The position numbers and the translations under genes are program-made. Shown here piece by piece: positions 1-10,269 of a DNA stretch of 64,000 nt. Within the stretch, counting starts at the first letter, position 1. Each line of letters opens with the position of its first letter. The notes under the pieces are model-generated. The model did no database searches. It worked only from the letters and a program-made list of their open reading frames with translations, and was not told the origin of the DNA. Source of the stretch: Pseudorhodoferax sp. Leaf274. GTDB lineage: Bacteria > Pseudomonadota > Gammaproteobacteria > Burkholderiales > Burkholderiaceae_C. Location: NCBI RefSeq assembly GCF_001422445.1, contig NZ_LMNA01000012.1, positions 393,043-457,042 of the forward strand. Reading direction: 5' to 3'.

Positions 1-89
1 TGCCAGCTGCGCAGCTGGAGCGCTGGCTGCGCAACAGGGGCGCGCAGCCGCAGCGCCGGTATGCCGAGGCCGAGGCTACTCGTCCATGA
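1..89 (+). CDS. possible C-terminal tail of a gene entering from the left
   Basis: Reading frame 3 is open from the window edge to a TGA at 87–89 and gives a charged tail ending in RRYAEAEATRP. The codons are GC-rich like those of neighbouring genes. It would converge on the minus-strand gene that ends at 76, overlapping it by 14 bases. No domain is visible, so the product cannot be named, and the frame may be chance. Confidence 0.3.
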   Translation, partial: PAAQLERWLRNRGAQPQRRYAEAEATRP

Positions 90-315
90 CGGCGCCGGCC
101 GCGTCGCCGTACTTCTCGACGAACCAGGCGTGGCTGGCCTGCGTGCCGGGCTCGTAGGGGCAGGCGTCCTGCAGGATCTGGCGCACCTCCTGTGCAGCGC
201 GCCAGCGCGCCAGTGCCTGCGCGTTGGCGGACTCGGGGCCTACGGGGCGGCTCGACTGGATGAACTGCGCCAGGCGACGATCGACTTCCAGGATGACGGT
301 GGGCTCGGCTCGCAT
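76..315 (-). CDS. small uncharacterised protein
   Basis: About 79 residues if the ATG at 315 is used; a GTG at 345 would add ten. The protein is soluble-looking, with a helical middle and an acidic C-terminus (WFVEKYGDAAGAVMDE). No signal peptide or membrane segment is seen and I do not recognise the family. It lies just downstream of two other small minus-strand frames (354–722 and 735–917) and may form an operon with them. The call rests on an open frame in a region where no better frame exists, so it is moderate at best. Confidence 0.4.
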   Translation of the reverse strand: MRAEPTVILEVDRRLAQFIQSSRPVGPESANAQALARWRAAQEVRQILQDACPYEPGTQASHAWFVEKYGDAAGAVMDE

Positions 316-353
316 ACAGGCGCAAAAGCAATTCCCGGGCCGCACCGCGTGTA

Positions 354-722
354 TCAGGACCCTGGGTGATCCCTGAGGTCGTCCTCGGGCGGATGCTGCA
401 AAAACGCCTGGATGACCTGCTTGGCCTCGTCCAGCCGTGCCGGCTGCGGCTCGGTCAGTGTCTGGTGCAGCAGATTGGTGAAGGCCTCCAGCACCATCTG
501 CGTGCGCTCGCTCATGCCGTGCTGTTGCGTTGCCTCGCGGATGCCGGGTGCTGCACGCGCCAGCGCCTCGTGCAGCACTGTGCGCTGCGAGTGGGTTGCC
601 GCCAGCGCGGTGGTCACGGCGGTCAATGCGGTGATCACGCCCAGCAACTCCTCGTTGCTGCGTTCGAGTTGCTCCAGCCGTTCTTCGATGTAGCGGGGCC
701 CAGGTCGACCGGTGTCAGGCAT
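354..722 (-). CDS. uncharacterised protein with N-terminal coiled coil
   Basis: 122 residues, not recognised as a named family. Residues about 10–45 (YIEERLEQLERSNEELL and on) have the heptad pattern of a coiled coil. The rest is predicted helical and charged, with no cysteine pairs, signal peptide or membrane segment. It could be a small oligomeric adaptor or a mobile-element remnant; nothing in the neighbourhood settles this. It starts 12 bases after the next upstream frame ends, which suggests a shared transcript. Confidence 0.5.
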   Translation of the reverse strand: MPDTGRPGPRYIEERLEQLERSNEELLGVITALTAVTTALAATHSQRTVLHEALARAAPGIREATQQHGMSERTQMVLEAFTNLLHQTLTEPQPARLDEAKQVIQAFLQHPPEDDLRDHPGS

Positions 723-734
723 GCAATGTGGAGT

Positions 735-917
735 TCAGGGCGCGGCGCGCTCGATCAACGCCGTGATGGTGGTGAGGACACCGACCATCGCCAGCGCGTG
801 GAGCACGAAAGACACGCGGGCGCTGCGCCAGGGCAGCAACAGCGTTGGCAGGAATGCAGGAACTAGGGTGGCTTTCACCAACGGCTTCTCGTGAGGGGCA
901 GGGGAGGCGCTACGCAT
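735..917 (-). CDS. small predicted single-pass membrane protein
   Basis: 60 residues from the ATG at 917; a TTG nine codons upstream is the alternative start. It has a short charged N-terminus, then a hydrophobic stretch (VSFVLHALAMVGVLTTITALI) near the C-terminus that would form one membrane helix. No family is recognised. It appears to lead a short run of three minus-strand genes. The gap up to 1066 separates it from the divergent lipoprotein gene and probably holds both promoters. Confidence 0.4.
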   Translation of the reverse strand: MRSASPAPHEKPLVKATLVPAFLPTLLLPWRSARVSFVLHALAMVGVLTTITALIERAAP

Positions 918-1066
918 GGCTCGCGTTCTGATGGATGCCGGCAAGCATCAAGGATGCCAGAACAGTTTGTCATCCACCGAACACATGACGTAACAGCGGG
1001 CAAGAGTGTAGCTGTGGCTGGCGAGGCCCCCGGGATGGGTTCCGGCGGTGCCTTAGCATGCGGCGC

Positions 1067-1378
1067 ATGGACACCAAAAAAATGCAATGGACCAGTGGCG
1101 TGGCTGTGCTGGCGCTGGCCGGTTGTGCGGGCCTGGGCGGGCCTGCCGGAGCACCCGGAACGTCGGCCACGCCCGCCACCTGCGATGCCGCGGCCGCGCA
1201 GTTCGCCATCGGCCAGTCGTTCGGCCCGGCACTGGAGCGCGACGTGCGCGCGCGTTCGGGCGCCAGCATCGTGCGCTGGCTCAGCCCCGGGCAGGCGGTG
1301 ACGATGGAATTCAACCCCGCGCGGCTCAACCTGACGCTGGACGGCCGCAGCCGCATCACCAAGGTCGCCTGCGGCTGA
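1067..1378 (+). CDS. I78-family peptidase inhibitor-like lipoprotein
   Basis: 103 residues from the ATG at 1067 (MDTKK). The N-terminus has a hydrophobic run ending in a lipobox, VLALAGC, so the mature protein should be lipid-anchored. The C-terminal 70 residues match the I78 elastase-inhibitor pattern: a conserved Cys in CDAAAAQFAIGQ, the arginine-rich segment RARSGAS, and the ending LDGRSRITKVACG with its second Cys. Family members inhibit subtilisin- or elastase-like serine proteases. Here the role is presumably to protect envelope proteins, which is inference. Upstream ATG codons at 1058 and 1082 are alternatives. Confidence 0.75.
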   Translation: MDTKKMQWTSGVAVLALAGCAGLGGPAGAPGTSATPATCDAAAAQFAIGQSFGPALERDVRARSGASIVRWLSPGQAVTMEFNPARLNLTLDGRSRITKVACG

Positions 1379-1382
1379 GGGC

Positions 1383-1505
1383 TTATCCAAGGTCGCCTTG
1401 CGCCTTGGGCGTGGGCAGCTTGGTCGGGTCCTGCGGCACCTTGGTGTCGGGGCAGGCGGTCAGCAGGGCGAGGGCGGCGCAGGCGGCGAGGAGGGTGCGG
1501 TACAT
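1383..1505 (-). CDS. 40-residue lipoprotein
   Basis: A short open frame with start ATG at 1505 and stop TAA at 1383. A good Shine–Dalgarno (AAGGAAG) lies seven bases before the start. The product begins MYRTLLAACAALALLTAC, a classical signal peptide with lipobox LTAC, followed by about 20 proline- and lysine-rich residues (PDTKVPQDPTKLPTPKAQ). Such tiny lipoproteins are often missed by gene callers. It directly follows hslR on the same strand. The function is unknown. The signal peptide plus RBS make it convincing despite its size. Confidence 0.65.
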   Translation of the reverse strand: MYRTLLAACAALALLTACPDTKVPQDPTKLPTPKAQGDLG

Positions 1506-1520
1506 GGGTGCTTCCTTGGT

Positions 1521-1934
1521 TCAGCCGTCGACCGAGGCGCTCCAGCGCTCGCCCCAGCCATCGGTGGCCTGGTCGAGCACGCGGCGTTCGCGCTTGGTCG
1601 GCCGGCCATGTTCGAGCGCCATGGCGGGCTCGGGCGCCAGCCGATGCTGCTCGGCCTGCTGCGCGCGCGCCTGCTGGCTCTCGGCGGTTTCCGCATAGAG
1701 CGCCTGCGCCACCGGCGCCGGGCCCCGCATGCCGCTGACGCCAAGCACCACAACGGTGCGCAGCACCGGCCCCTGGCGCACGGAAACGGTGTCGCCGGGC
1801 TTGACCTCGCGCGAGGGCTTGACGTCGTGCCCGTTGACCTGCACGCGGCCGCGGTCGACCTCGTCCGCCGAGAGCGTGCGCGTCTTGTAAAAGCGTGCCG
1901 CCCACAGCCATTTGTCGATGCGAATTCTGTCCAT
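1521..1934 (-). CDS. hslR: S4-domain RNA-binding heat-shock protein Hsp15
   Basis: 137 residues. The N-terminus MDRIRIDKWLWAARFYKTRTLS is the hallmark start of the Hsp15/S4 family. The S4 alpha-L motif spans about residues 1–65 (GRVQVNGHDVKPSREVKPGDTVSV). Hsp15 binds free 50S subunits that carry a stalled nascent chain, helping to recycle them after heat stress. The C-terminal tail is basic and disordered, as usual. It is transcribed away from the sigma-54 activator at 2035, and the 100-base gap between them holds the divergent promoters. Confidence 0.9.
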   Translation of the reverse strand: MDRIRIDKWLWAARFYKTRTLSADEVDRGRVQVNGHDVKPSREVKPGDTVSVRQGPVLRTVVVLGVSGMRGPAPVAQALYAETAESQQARAQQAEQHRLAPEPAMALEHGRPTKRERRVLDQATDGWGERWSASVDG

Positions 1935-2034
1935 CGCGGCGCATTTTGCTCCTGACGCGGCGCCGCCCTTGTAGGCCGACGGCGCACCGTCGCGGCGCGC
2001 CGGGCGGGTGGCTGCGCACCGTTACCATGCCCCG

Positions 2035-3543
<1,509 letters not shown>

Positions 3544-3650
3544 CTTCCCCTTTCATCACAACTGCGTACCGCCGCCACGGCGGCACGCCCAGTCCCTGCT
3601 AAGTTCGCCGCTCGGGCCGCCGGGCGGTCCCCCTCACAAGGAACGACACC

Positions 3651-6600
3651 ATGCGCAACCACGTGCGCGGAAGCGGCCTCGCAGGCATCACCAATCTGGC
3701 CTTGCTGGCCCCTGTCCGCGCGGGCCTGGCCCCGGGCTTCGAACCCATCAGCTATCTCGAGCGGCTGCGCCGCCTGCTGGATGCGATGCACGCCTCGCGC
3801 CGCAATGCGCGCGAGTCCGAACTGCGCGACTCCGCCTTCCCCGACCCCATCGGCCGCTTCCTGATGATCAGCGGCTTCCGCTATGCGCTGGTGCCGCCCT
3901 CGCTGGTCGGCTCTGACACCTGGCACCTGTCGCTGAACGTGAGCTTCGACGGCGGCTGGGAACCCTACATGCGGGTCATCTACCGCGACATCGGCCCGCT
4001 GCTGGACGCGCTGCTGTGCCACTGCGACGGCTACCCCGGTTCGCGCACGAGCGACTTCGACACCTACTGCCGCTGGGTGCGCAGCGCCGAGCAGGACGCC
4101 GGCATCTTCTACACCGACGGCCCCGCCACGCTGGCCGACCAGCGCTACCTGGCCAGCGTGGAGCGCCTGCAGCGCGAGAGCGGCTGCCCGGTGCAGGCCG
4201 ACCGCGCCATCGCCGCCCACGCCGAGCCCGACGACCTGAGCGCCACGCGCCAGGGCCTGGAGCGCATGCTGGGCGACCTGGAAGGCCTGTTGCCGCTGCA
4301 CCTGCGCACGCTCAAGGGCCTGTACCGGCTGACCGGCTGGTGGGCCGGCGCCGACGGCGACATCCTGCTGCGCTTTGCGCAGCTGGCGCTCAAGGGCCTG
4401 CAGTCCACGCTGGCCACCGATGCCTTCAACCAGCATCCGCAGGTGCCGTTGCTCAAGAAGCTGTTCGCCGACGAGCTGGCCTGGCTGGCCCGCCCGCTGC
4501 CCGAGCCGGTGCCGACCGACCGGCTCGCGTGGAGCCCCGACGCGTTGCAGGCCGCCGTGCTGGGCGAGGGCCCGCGCGCCACGCACGGCGCGCTGGTGCT
4601 GCTGCGCGTGACCGATCCGCAGCGGGCCGCCGAGCACCTGGCCACGCTGGCTCCGCGCTGCGCCGCGCCGGCTGCCGCCGAGGGCGAAGTCCGCCTGCAC
4701 ATCGGCTTCACGATGGCGGGCCTGCGCGCGCTGCGGATCGACCCCGAACGGCTGGACCGCCTGCCGCCCGAGTTCGCCGAAGGCATGGAGCCGCGCGCCG
4801 GCCTGCTGGGCGACCTGCGCGGCAACCATCCCGACCACTGGCACCGCCCGCTGCGCCACGGCGTGGACCCGGCACGCGAAGACCGCATCGAACTCGACGT
4901 GGTGCATGTGGCGGTCATGATGCGCACCATCGACACCAGTGACGAGGGCCATGGCCTGCACCCCCTGATCCAGGGCGCGGTGCGCGTGCTGGGCCAGGGC
5001 ACGGGCCTCACGGTGCTGGCGGTGGAGCCCACGCGCAGCCGCACCACCGCACCCAACGGCCGCGAGCATTTCGGCTTCGTCGACGGCATCAGCCAGCCCA
5101 TGGTCACGCCCGACCTGGTGCCCGATCCGGCGCCCGACAGCTCGGCCTACCCACGGCAGCACCAGGTGCGCCCCGGCGAGCTGGTGCTGGGCTTCGCCAA
5201 CGACCGCGGCGACGGCCCGTACCCGGCCGAGGCCGATGGCCTGCTGGACCGCGGCAGCTTCCTCGTGGTGCGCAAGCTGCGCCAGCGGCTGGACCACCTC
5301 TACGACGCGCTGGAGCAGCACGCCCAGGGCGACCCCGTGCGCCGCACCGACCTGCTCGAACGCATGATGGGCCGCCGCCAGGACGGCACGCCCCTGGTGG
5401 CCAGCGGCCCCGGCGGCGACAACGATTTCCGCTACCGCGCCGCCGACCAGGCGCAATGCCCGTTCTCCTCGCACGTGCGGCGCGCCAACCCGCGCGACGG
5501 CCGGCCCGGCCTGCCGCGCATCCTGCGCCGCGGCATGGGCTACGGCCCGGCCTCGCTGGAGGCGGCGCCCGACGCCGACCGCGGCATCCTCTTCATGGCC
5601 TACTGCGCCAGCATCGCCGAGCAGTTCGAGACCGTGCAGCGCTGGATGGCCGGCGGCAACAGCAGCGGCGTGGGCTCGACCCAGTCCGACCCCTTCCTGG
5701 GCGTTCCGCGCGCGGGCCAGCCGCGCGTGTTCCGCTGGGTCGATGCCAGCGGCGCGCCGCAACGCGCCGACCTGGGCGAGCAGGCCTTCGTCGAGCTGCA
5801 GTGGGGCCTGTACCTCTTCGTGCCCGCGCTGGCGGCTCTGGCCCGGCTGTCGGACTTCCGCAGCGCGCCCGAGCCGGTGCTGGCGCCTGCGCCCGTGCCG
5901 CCCAGCGCGCTCGACGAATGGCGCGCCCGGCTCGAGGACCGCGACAGCGGCCGCGCCACCTGGCGCACCGTGCGCGAGCAGCATGGCGGCGACCAGCAGG
6001 CCGAGCCCTATGGACGCCTGCTCGGTTCGGCCGACAAGGTGTTCCCCGCGCTGGCCGATGCGCCGTGCAAGCACTTCTCGGTGAAGGGCTTCGGCGACCG
6101 CATGCAGGCCTCGCTGGGCGTAAACCACCTGGGCATGGACCCGGCCGACGGCCACACGGCGGTGGGCCCCGTGGTCAACGCGGCCGTGGCCAGCATCGGC
6201 GAGGCCCAGGCCTTCGCCGCGGCCAGCGCCGTGGCGCAGGCCGTGCTGGCCGAGACCGTGCGCGCCTCCAGCGGCGCTTTCGCGCTGCGCCATCCCGACG
6301 GCCGCGTGCGCGTGGCGGTCGATCTCATGGGCTACTCGGAGCAGGTGGTCGGCGCGCTGTCCAGGCTCTGGTTCGGCCTGCCCGATGGCCAGAACATGGT
6401 GGTGGGCGGGCGCAGCCCCACGCCCGATCCGCAGGGCAAGCCGCGCTGCCCCGGCCACATCATCGGCCCCTCGCGCATGGTGTTCGGTGCCCACCCGCAG
6501 GTGCGCGTGACGGCCGAGGGCGAGCTGCACGGCCCCATGGTGCTGCAGGCCGTCAAGGACACGCTGGCCGGCGGCGCCTCGCCCGGCCTGGTGGCAGCGC

Positions 6601-7196
6601 TGCGTCCCGGGCTGGCCGCGCTGGGCACGGCGCACGGTCCGGACCTGCTGGAGCGCGAGATCGCCGGGCTGCTGCTGGGCTTCGCGCCCACGGTGCACGG
6701 CAACTTCCTGACCGTCATGAAGAACTGGATCGAGGACGGCCGGCTGTGGGCCCTGCAGCAAGAGCTGGCCGACCGCGTGCTCGCCGGGGATGCGCCACTG
6801 GACACCGCGCGCGCCGCGCTGTGGCGGCCCATGCTGGACACCATGCAGGCCGAGCCCGTGCCGCCCATGGTCTGGCGCCGCCCGGTGGTGGACGGCCAGC
6901 CCGATGCGGACGCCACCGTGGTGCTGGGCCTGGCCTCGGCCATCGAGAGCCTGCCGCCCGAGGAGCAGGCCCGGCGCGACGCGCTGCTGTTCGGCGGCGA
7001 CTACTTCGCGCCCGGCACCGACCGCTGGGGCCTGCACGCCTGCCCGGGTTCGCGCATGGGCGTGGGCGTCATGCTGGCGATGGCTTGCGCGCTGCTGCAG
7101 GCCGGCACGCTGCGGCCGACCGGCTCGCCGGTGCTGCTGATCCTGACGCCCAAGGCAGCGGTGCCGTCACCGGCACCGGCACCGGCGCCGGCCTGA
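3651..7196 (+). CDS. DyP-type peroxidase fused to a cytochrome P450-like domain
   Basis: 1181 residues in one frame. Residues 1–300 form an N-terminal module I do not recognise. Residues about 310–740 are a DyP-type heme peroxidase: the GXXDG motif is GFVDG with Asp478, the proximal heme ligand is His608 in SSHVRRANPRDG, and the distal Arg region is RRGMGYG (627–632). Residues about 780–1175 resemble a P450: an I-helix-like segment (LLLGFAPTVHGNF), then the heme-thiolate loop WGLHACPGSRMGVG with Cys1131. The usual K-helix ExxR is not evident. There is no signal peptide, so it should be cytoplasmic. The layout recalls the fungal Ppo oxygenases, in which a peroxidase makes a lipid hydroperoxide and a P450 rearranges it. 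That parallel is inference; the substrate is unknown. It ends in a Pro/Ala tail. Confidence 0.85.
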   Translation: MRNHVRGSGLAGITNLALLAPVRAGLAPGFEPISYLERLRRLLDAMHASRRNARESELRDSAFPDPIGRFLMISGFRYALVPPSLVGSDTWHLSLNVSFDGGWEPYMRVIYRDIGPLLDALLCHCDGYPGSRTSDFDTYCRWVRSAEQDAGIFYTDGPATLADQRYLASVERLQRESGCPVQADRAIAAHAEPDDLSATRQGLERMLGDLEGLLPLHLRTLKGLYRLTGWWAGADGDILLRFAQLALKGLQSTLATDAFNQHPQVPLLKKLFADELAWLARPLPEPVPTDRLAWSPDALQAAVLGEGPRATHGALVLLRVTDPQRAAEHLATLAPRCAAPAAAEGEVRLHIGFTMAGLRALRIDPERLDRLPPEFAEGMEPRAGLLGDLRGNHPDHWHRPLRHGVDPAREDRIELDVVHVAVMMRTIDTSDEGHGLHPLIQGAVRVLGQGTGLTVLAVEPTRSRTTAPNGREHFGFVDGISQPMVTPDLVPDPAPDSSAYPRQHQVRPGELVLGFANDRGDGPYPAEADGLLDRGSFLVVRKLRQRLDHLYDALEQHAQGDPVRRTDLLERMMGRRQDGTPLVASGPGGDNDFRYRAADQAQCPFSSHVRRANPRDGRPGLPRILRRGMGYGPASLEAAPDADRGILFMAYCASIAEQFETVQRWMAGGNSSGVGSTQSDPFLGVPRAGQPRVFRWVDASGAPQRADLGEQAFVELQWGLYLFVPALAALARLSDFRSAPEPVLAPAPVPPSALDEWRARLEDRDSGRATWRTVREQHGGDQQAEPYGRLLGSADKVFPALADAPCKHFSVKGFGDRMQASLGVNHLGMDPADGHTAVGPVVNAAVASIGEAQAFAAASAVAQAVLAETVRASSGAFALRHPDGRVRVAVDLMGYSEQVVGALSRLWFGLPDGQNMVVGGRSPTPDPQGKPRCPGHIIGPSRMVFGAHPQVRVTAEGELHGPMVLQAVKDTLAGGASPGLVAALRPGLAALGTAHGPDLLEREIAGLLLGFAPTVHGNFLTVMKNWIEDGRLWALQQELADRVLAGDAPLDTARAALWRPMLDTMQAEPVPPMVWRRPVVDGQPDADATVVLGLASAIESLPPEEQARRDALLFGGDYFAPGTDRWGLHACPGSRMGVGVMLAMACALLQAGTLRPTGSPVLLILTPKAAVPSPAPAPAPA

Positions 7197-7202
7197 GCCG
7201 GG

Positions 7203-10139
7203 TCACAGGCGCTCGCGCAGCTGCCGCGCCTGGCCCAGGTGCCAGGCCATGTCCATGGCGGCGAACGCCGCCTCGGCCTGCGCCAGCAGGGCGCGCGCAT
7301 GCGCACCTGCCCCGTCGGCGGCGGCCAGCTCGGCCTCGGTGAGCTGCGTGGCCGCCTGCTCGTGCGCCGATCCGCGCGCCTGCGCCACGCGGTAGGCGAA
7401 GGCCAGCTGGCGCTGCGCAGCGCCGCGCTGGCCGTTCGCATGGGCCGCGCGCGCCATCGCGCGCGCCGCCATGGCCAGGCCGATGCGGTCTTCGCGGCGG
7501 CCGCGCTGCAGGGCCAGCAGCGCATGCCGGCGCGCTTCCTCCGGCCGGCCCAGCGCCAGCAGGCTGTCGGCCAGCCAGCCGTGGTTGAGCGAGCGGAACA
7601 GGCCGCTGTCGCGTGGCAGCACCCAGTCGGTCACGGCCACGAGGCGGTCGACCGCGGCCGGGTCGCGCTGCAGCATCCAGTCGGCGTAGCCGCCGATCGC
7701 GCGGGCCACCGACAGCTGCCACAGGCAGCGCGTGGCTTCGGCGATGCGGGCCGAGGCCGCGGCGGCCTCGCGCGCGGCATCCCAGCGGCCCTGCCACAGC
7801 AGCACGGCGGCGCGCCAACCTTCGATGCTGGTGCCGATCTGGTGCGTGAGCCCGACGATGCAGTCCTGCGCCTGGTCGAAGCATTCGGCGGCCGCGGCAA
7901 AGCGCCCCTGGTCGCCCAGCACCACGCCGCGGCAGACCAGCGAATAGGCCAGCCCGACGTTGGTGCGGCGGCCGCTGCGGTGGCTGCGCTTGACCGCGAT
8001 GGCGCGGTCCAGCAGGCTGGCCGCGGGCAGGTAGTGCCCGGCCGCGGCGTGCGCCTCGCCCAGCGAGGCCAATGCCTGCGTGGCGAGCGGCTCGTCGCCG
8101 GCCGCCTCGGCTTCGCGCAGGGCCTGCTCGCCATGGCGGATGGCCTGGCGCGCCTCGCCCAGGGCGTAGTGCACGCAGCCCAGCCAGTGGCGCGCGCGCG
8201 CCACGCGCCCGAGGTCCCCGTGGCGCTGGGCCAGCAGCACGGCGCGCTCGGCCAGCGCGATCTGGCCGCGCTCGGGGTCGAACATGCAGACCATCGCGAG
8301 CCGCTCGACGATGTCGACCCAGCGCAGCGCGCGCTCGCCCGACAGCTCGCCGCGCTCCAGTGCCGCCAGCGCGGCGTGGAAGTGCGCCCGGGCGCGATCC
8401 AGCGCCGAGACCGCCAGCGCGCGGTCGCCGGCCAGCTCGGCATAGTGCGCCTGCAACGCCGGATCGCCGCCGGCGCCGAAGTGCAGGGCCAGCGCCTCGG
8501 CATCCTCCTGCACGCCGGCCTGGGCCTGCTGCATCAGCGCCACGGCGATGCGCAGATGCAGCCACTGGCGCTGCAGCAGGCCGACCGAGGCGTACACGAC
8601 GTCGCGCGTGACGCCGTGCTTGAAGCGCAGCGTGCCCGCGTGCTCGCCGGGGAACAGGAAGTCCTGCTCGGCCAGCTCGCGCAGCAGCGGGCCGTCGGTG
8701 GCATGGCCGGTGATGCGCGCCAGCAGCCAGGCCGGCACCGTGTTGCCGATCACGGCGGCGGTGCGCAGCATGTCCACCAGCGGCGCGGCCAGGCTGTGCA
8801 CGCGCGATTCGATGAGCTGGTTGATCCAGCCGGCCGGGCTGGGCGGCGGCGCCAGCCGGCCGCTGTCGCCGTGGGCGGCGGAGTGGCACAGCTCTTCGAT
8901 GAACAAGGGGTTGCCGCCCGCGCGTGCGCAGATCTGGGCCACCACGAAGGGGTCGGCGCCGGGCAGGTAGGCGGCCACGGCTTCGGCGGCGGTGGCCTGC
9001 GCCAGCGGCGCCAGCGTGATCGCGTCGAAGCCCGGCGTGGCCGGCGCCGCTGCGCTGCCGACGACGCGCCGCGTCAACACCACCAGCAGGCGCAGCCCGT
9101 CCAGCTGCAGGATGCTGGCCAGCACCTGGTGCGATGCGTCGTCCGCCCATTGCCAGTCGTCGATGAACAGCACCAGCGGCTGCTCGGTCGCCAGCCGTTC
9201 GAAAGCCTCCGTGAAGGCGCGGGGCCGCGCCGGCAGCTCGGCCGTGCCGAGCGACTGCATCATCTGGCGAAAGGGCTGCAGCGGCGCTGCGCCCAGGCCG
9301 CTGTCGCAGCTGCCGCGCAGCACCCGGCAGTCGCGCTGGTGGGCGTGGTGCAGGAACTCCTCCACCAGCCGCGTCTTGCCGATGCCGGGCGGCCCGGCCA
9401 CCTCGACACCTGCCGGCGCGCCACCGCAGGCGGCGTCCAGCGCGCGCGCCAGCCGGTCGGACTCGGCCTGGCGGCCCACCAGCGGCGCCTGCTTGCGGCT
9501 GCGTGCCTGCACGCCGGCCAGCGTCTCGGCCTGGGCCCCGATGCGGTAGACGAGGATCGGCGCGTCGCGGCCCTTGACCGTGAGCATGCTGGGCGCACCG
9601 GCGCCGAAGAAGCGGCGCGCCGGTCCCAGCGTCTCGTCGCTGACGACGATCTCGTGCGGGCCGGCGGCGTCCGACAGGCGGGCCGCGATGTTGGGCACCG
9701 TGCCCATCAGTTCGAAGCGGCCGCGCTCGATGTCGCCATCGCCGATCAGCACCAGCCCGGCGTGGATACCGGTGTGCAGCTGCAGTGCGAAGCCTGCCGG
9801 CAGGCGGGGCGCCAGCCGTCCGACCGCCCGGTGCAGCGCCAGCGCGGCCTCGACCGCGCGGCGCCCGGCCTCCTCGTGCGGCACCGGGTGGCCGAACATG
9901 GCCAGCAGCCCGTCGCCCTGCACGCGCACGATGGTGCCGCCCCAGCGCGGCACGGTCTCCTGGTAGGCGATGCGCAGCATGGAGAGCAGGGCGGCGTACT
10001 GCTCGGCCTCCATCGCGCCGGCCAGTTCGGTGGAGCGCGACAGGTCGGAGAACAGCAGCGTGACGTAGTGGCGACGCTGCACCACGGCCAGGTCCGTGCG
10101 GGGGGTGGGGGCGGGGGCGGGCGGCAGCGTTTCGATCAT
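7203..10139 (-). CDS. class III nucleotide cyclase–AAA ATPase–TPR signalling protein
   Basis: 978 residues. A class III adenylate/guanylate cyclase domain covers about residues 22–190. Both metal-binding aspartates (Asp32 in FSDLSRST, Asp76 in VQGDG) and the Asn/Arg pair in VPNIAARL are present, so it should be active. An ATPase domain follows with Walker A GPPGIGKTR near 250 and a Walker-B-like LVLFIDDWQW. The C-terminal half is helical TPR-like repeats. The architecture matches multi-domain cyclase/LuxR-type ATPase regulators, but no DNA-binding domain is visible. It converges tail to tail with the DyP–P450 gene, six bases apart. Confidence 0.85.
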   Translation of the reverse strand: MIETLPPAPAPTPRTDLAVVQRRHYVTLLFSDLSRSTELAGAMEAEQYAALLSMLRIAYQETVPRWGGTIVRVQGDGLLAMFGHPVPHEEAGRRAVEAALALHRAVGRLAPRLPAGFALQLHTGIHAGLVLIGDGDIERGRFELMGTVPNIAARLSDAAGPHEIVVSDETLGPARRFFGAGAPSMLTVKGRDAPILVYRIGAQAETLAGVQARSRKQAPLVGRQAESDRLARALDAACGGAPAGVEVAGPPGIGKTRLVEEFLHHAHQRDCRVLRGSCDSGLGAAPLQPFRQMMQSLGTAELPARPRAFTEAFERLATEQPLVLFIDDWQWADDASHQVLASILQLDGLRLLVVLTRRVVGSAAAPATPGFDAITLAPLAQATAAEAVAAYLPGADPFVVAQICARAGGNPLFIEELCHSAAHGDSGRLAPPPSPAGWINQLIESRVHSLAAPLVDMLRTAAVIGNTVPAWLLARITGHATDGPLLRELAEQDFLFPGEHAGTLRFKHGVTRDVVYASVGLLQRQWLHLRIAVALMQQAQAGVQEDAEALALHFGAGGDPALQAHYAELAGDRALAVSALDRARAHFHAALAALERGELSGERALRWVDIVERLAMVCMFDPERGQIALAERAVLLAQRHGDLGRVARARHWLGCVHYALGEARQAIRHGEQALREAEAAGDEPLATQALASLGEAHAAAGHYLPAASLLDRAIAVKRSHRSGRRTNVGLAYSLVCRGVVLGDQGRFAAAAECFDQAQDCIVGLTHQIGTSIEGWRAAVLLWQGRWDAAREAAAASARIAEATRCLWQLSVARAIGGYADWMLQRDPAAVDRLVAVTDWVLPRDSGLFRSLNHGWLADSLLALGRPEEARRHALLALQRGRREDRIGLAMAARAMARAAHANGQRGAAQRQLAFAYRVAQARGSAHEQAATQLTEAELAAADGAGAHARALLAQAEAAFAAMDMAWHLGQARQLRERL

Positions 10140-10269
10140 GGGGCGGCAGCGCGTCGTCGCGGTGCATCAGGCATGTCGGCAAAGTGTTGTCGTTGGGCCA
10201 CATGGCATGGTACAGGGCAGCGCGGCCGCGTGCCGCCCCCATGTGGGCCACGCGCGTGGCTGCAACAGC

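Noticed and set aside
3544..3650. Sigma-54 promoter for the DyP–P450 gene (CGGCACG … CTGCT)
   Set aside because: The GG to GC spacing is 16 bases instead of 12, so it does not fit a -24/-12 element.
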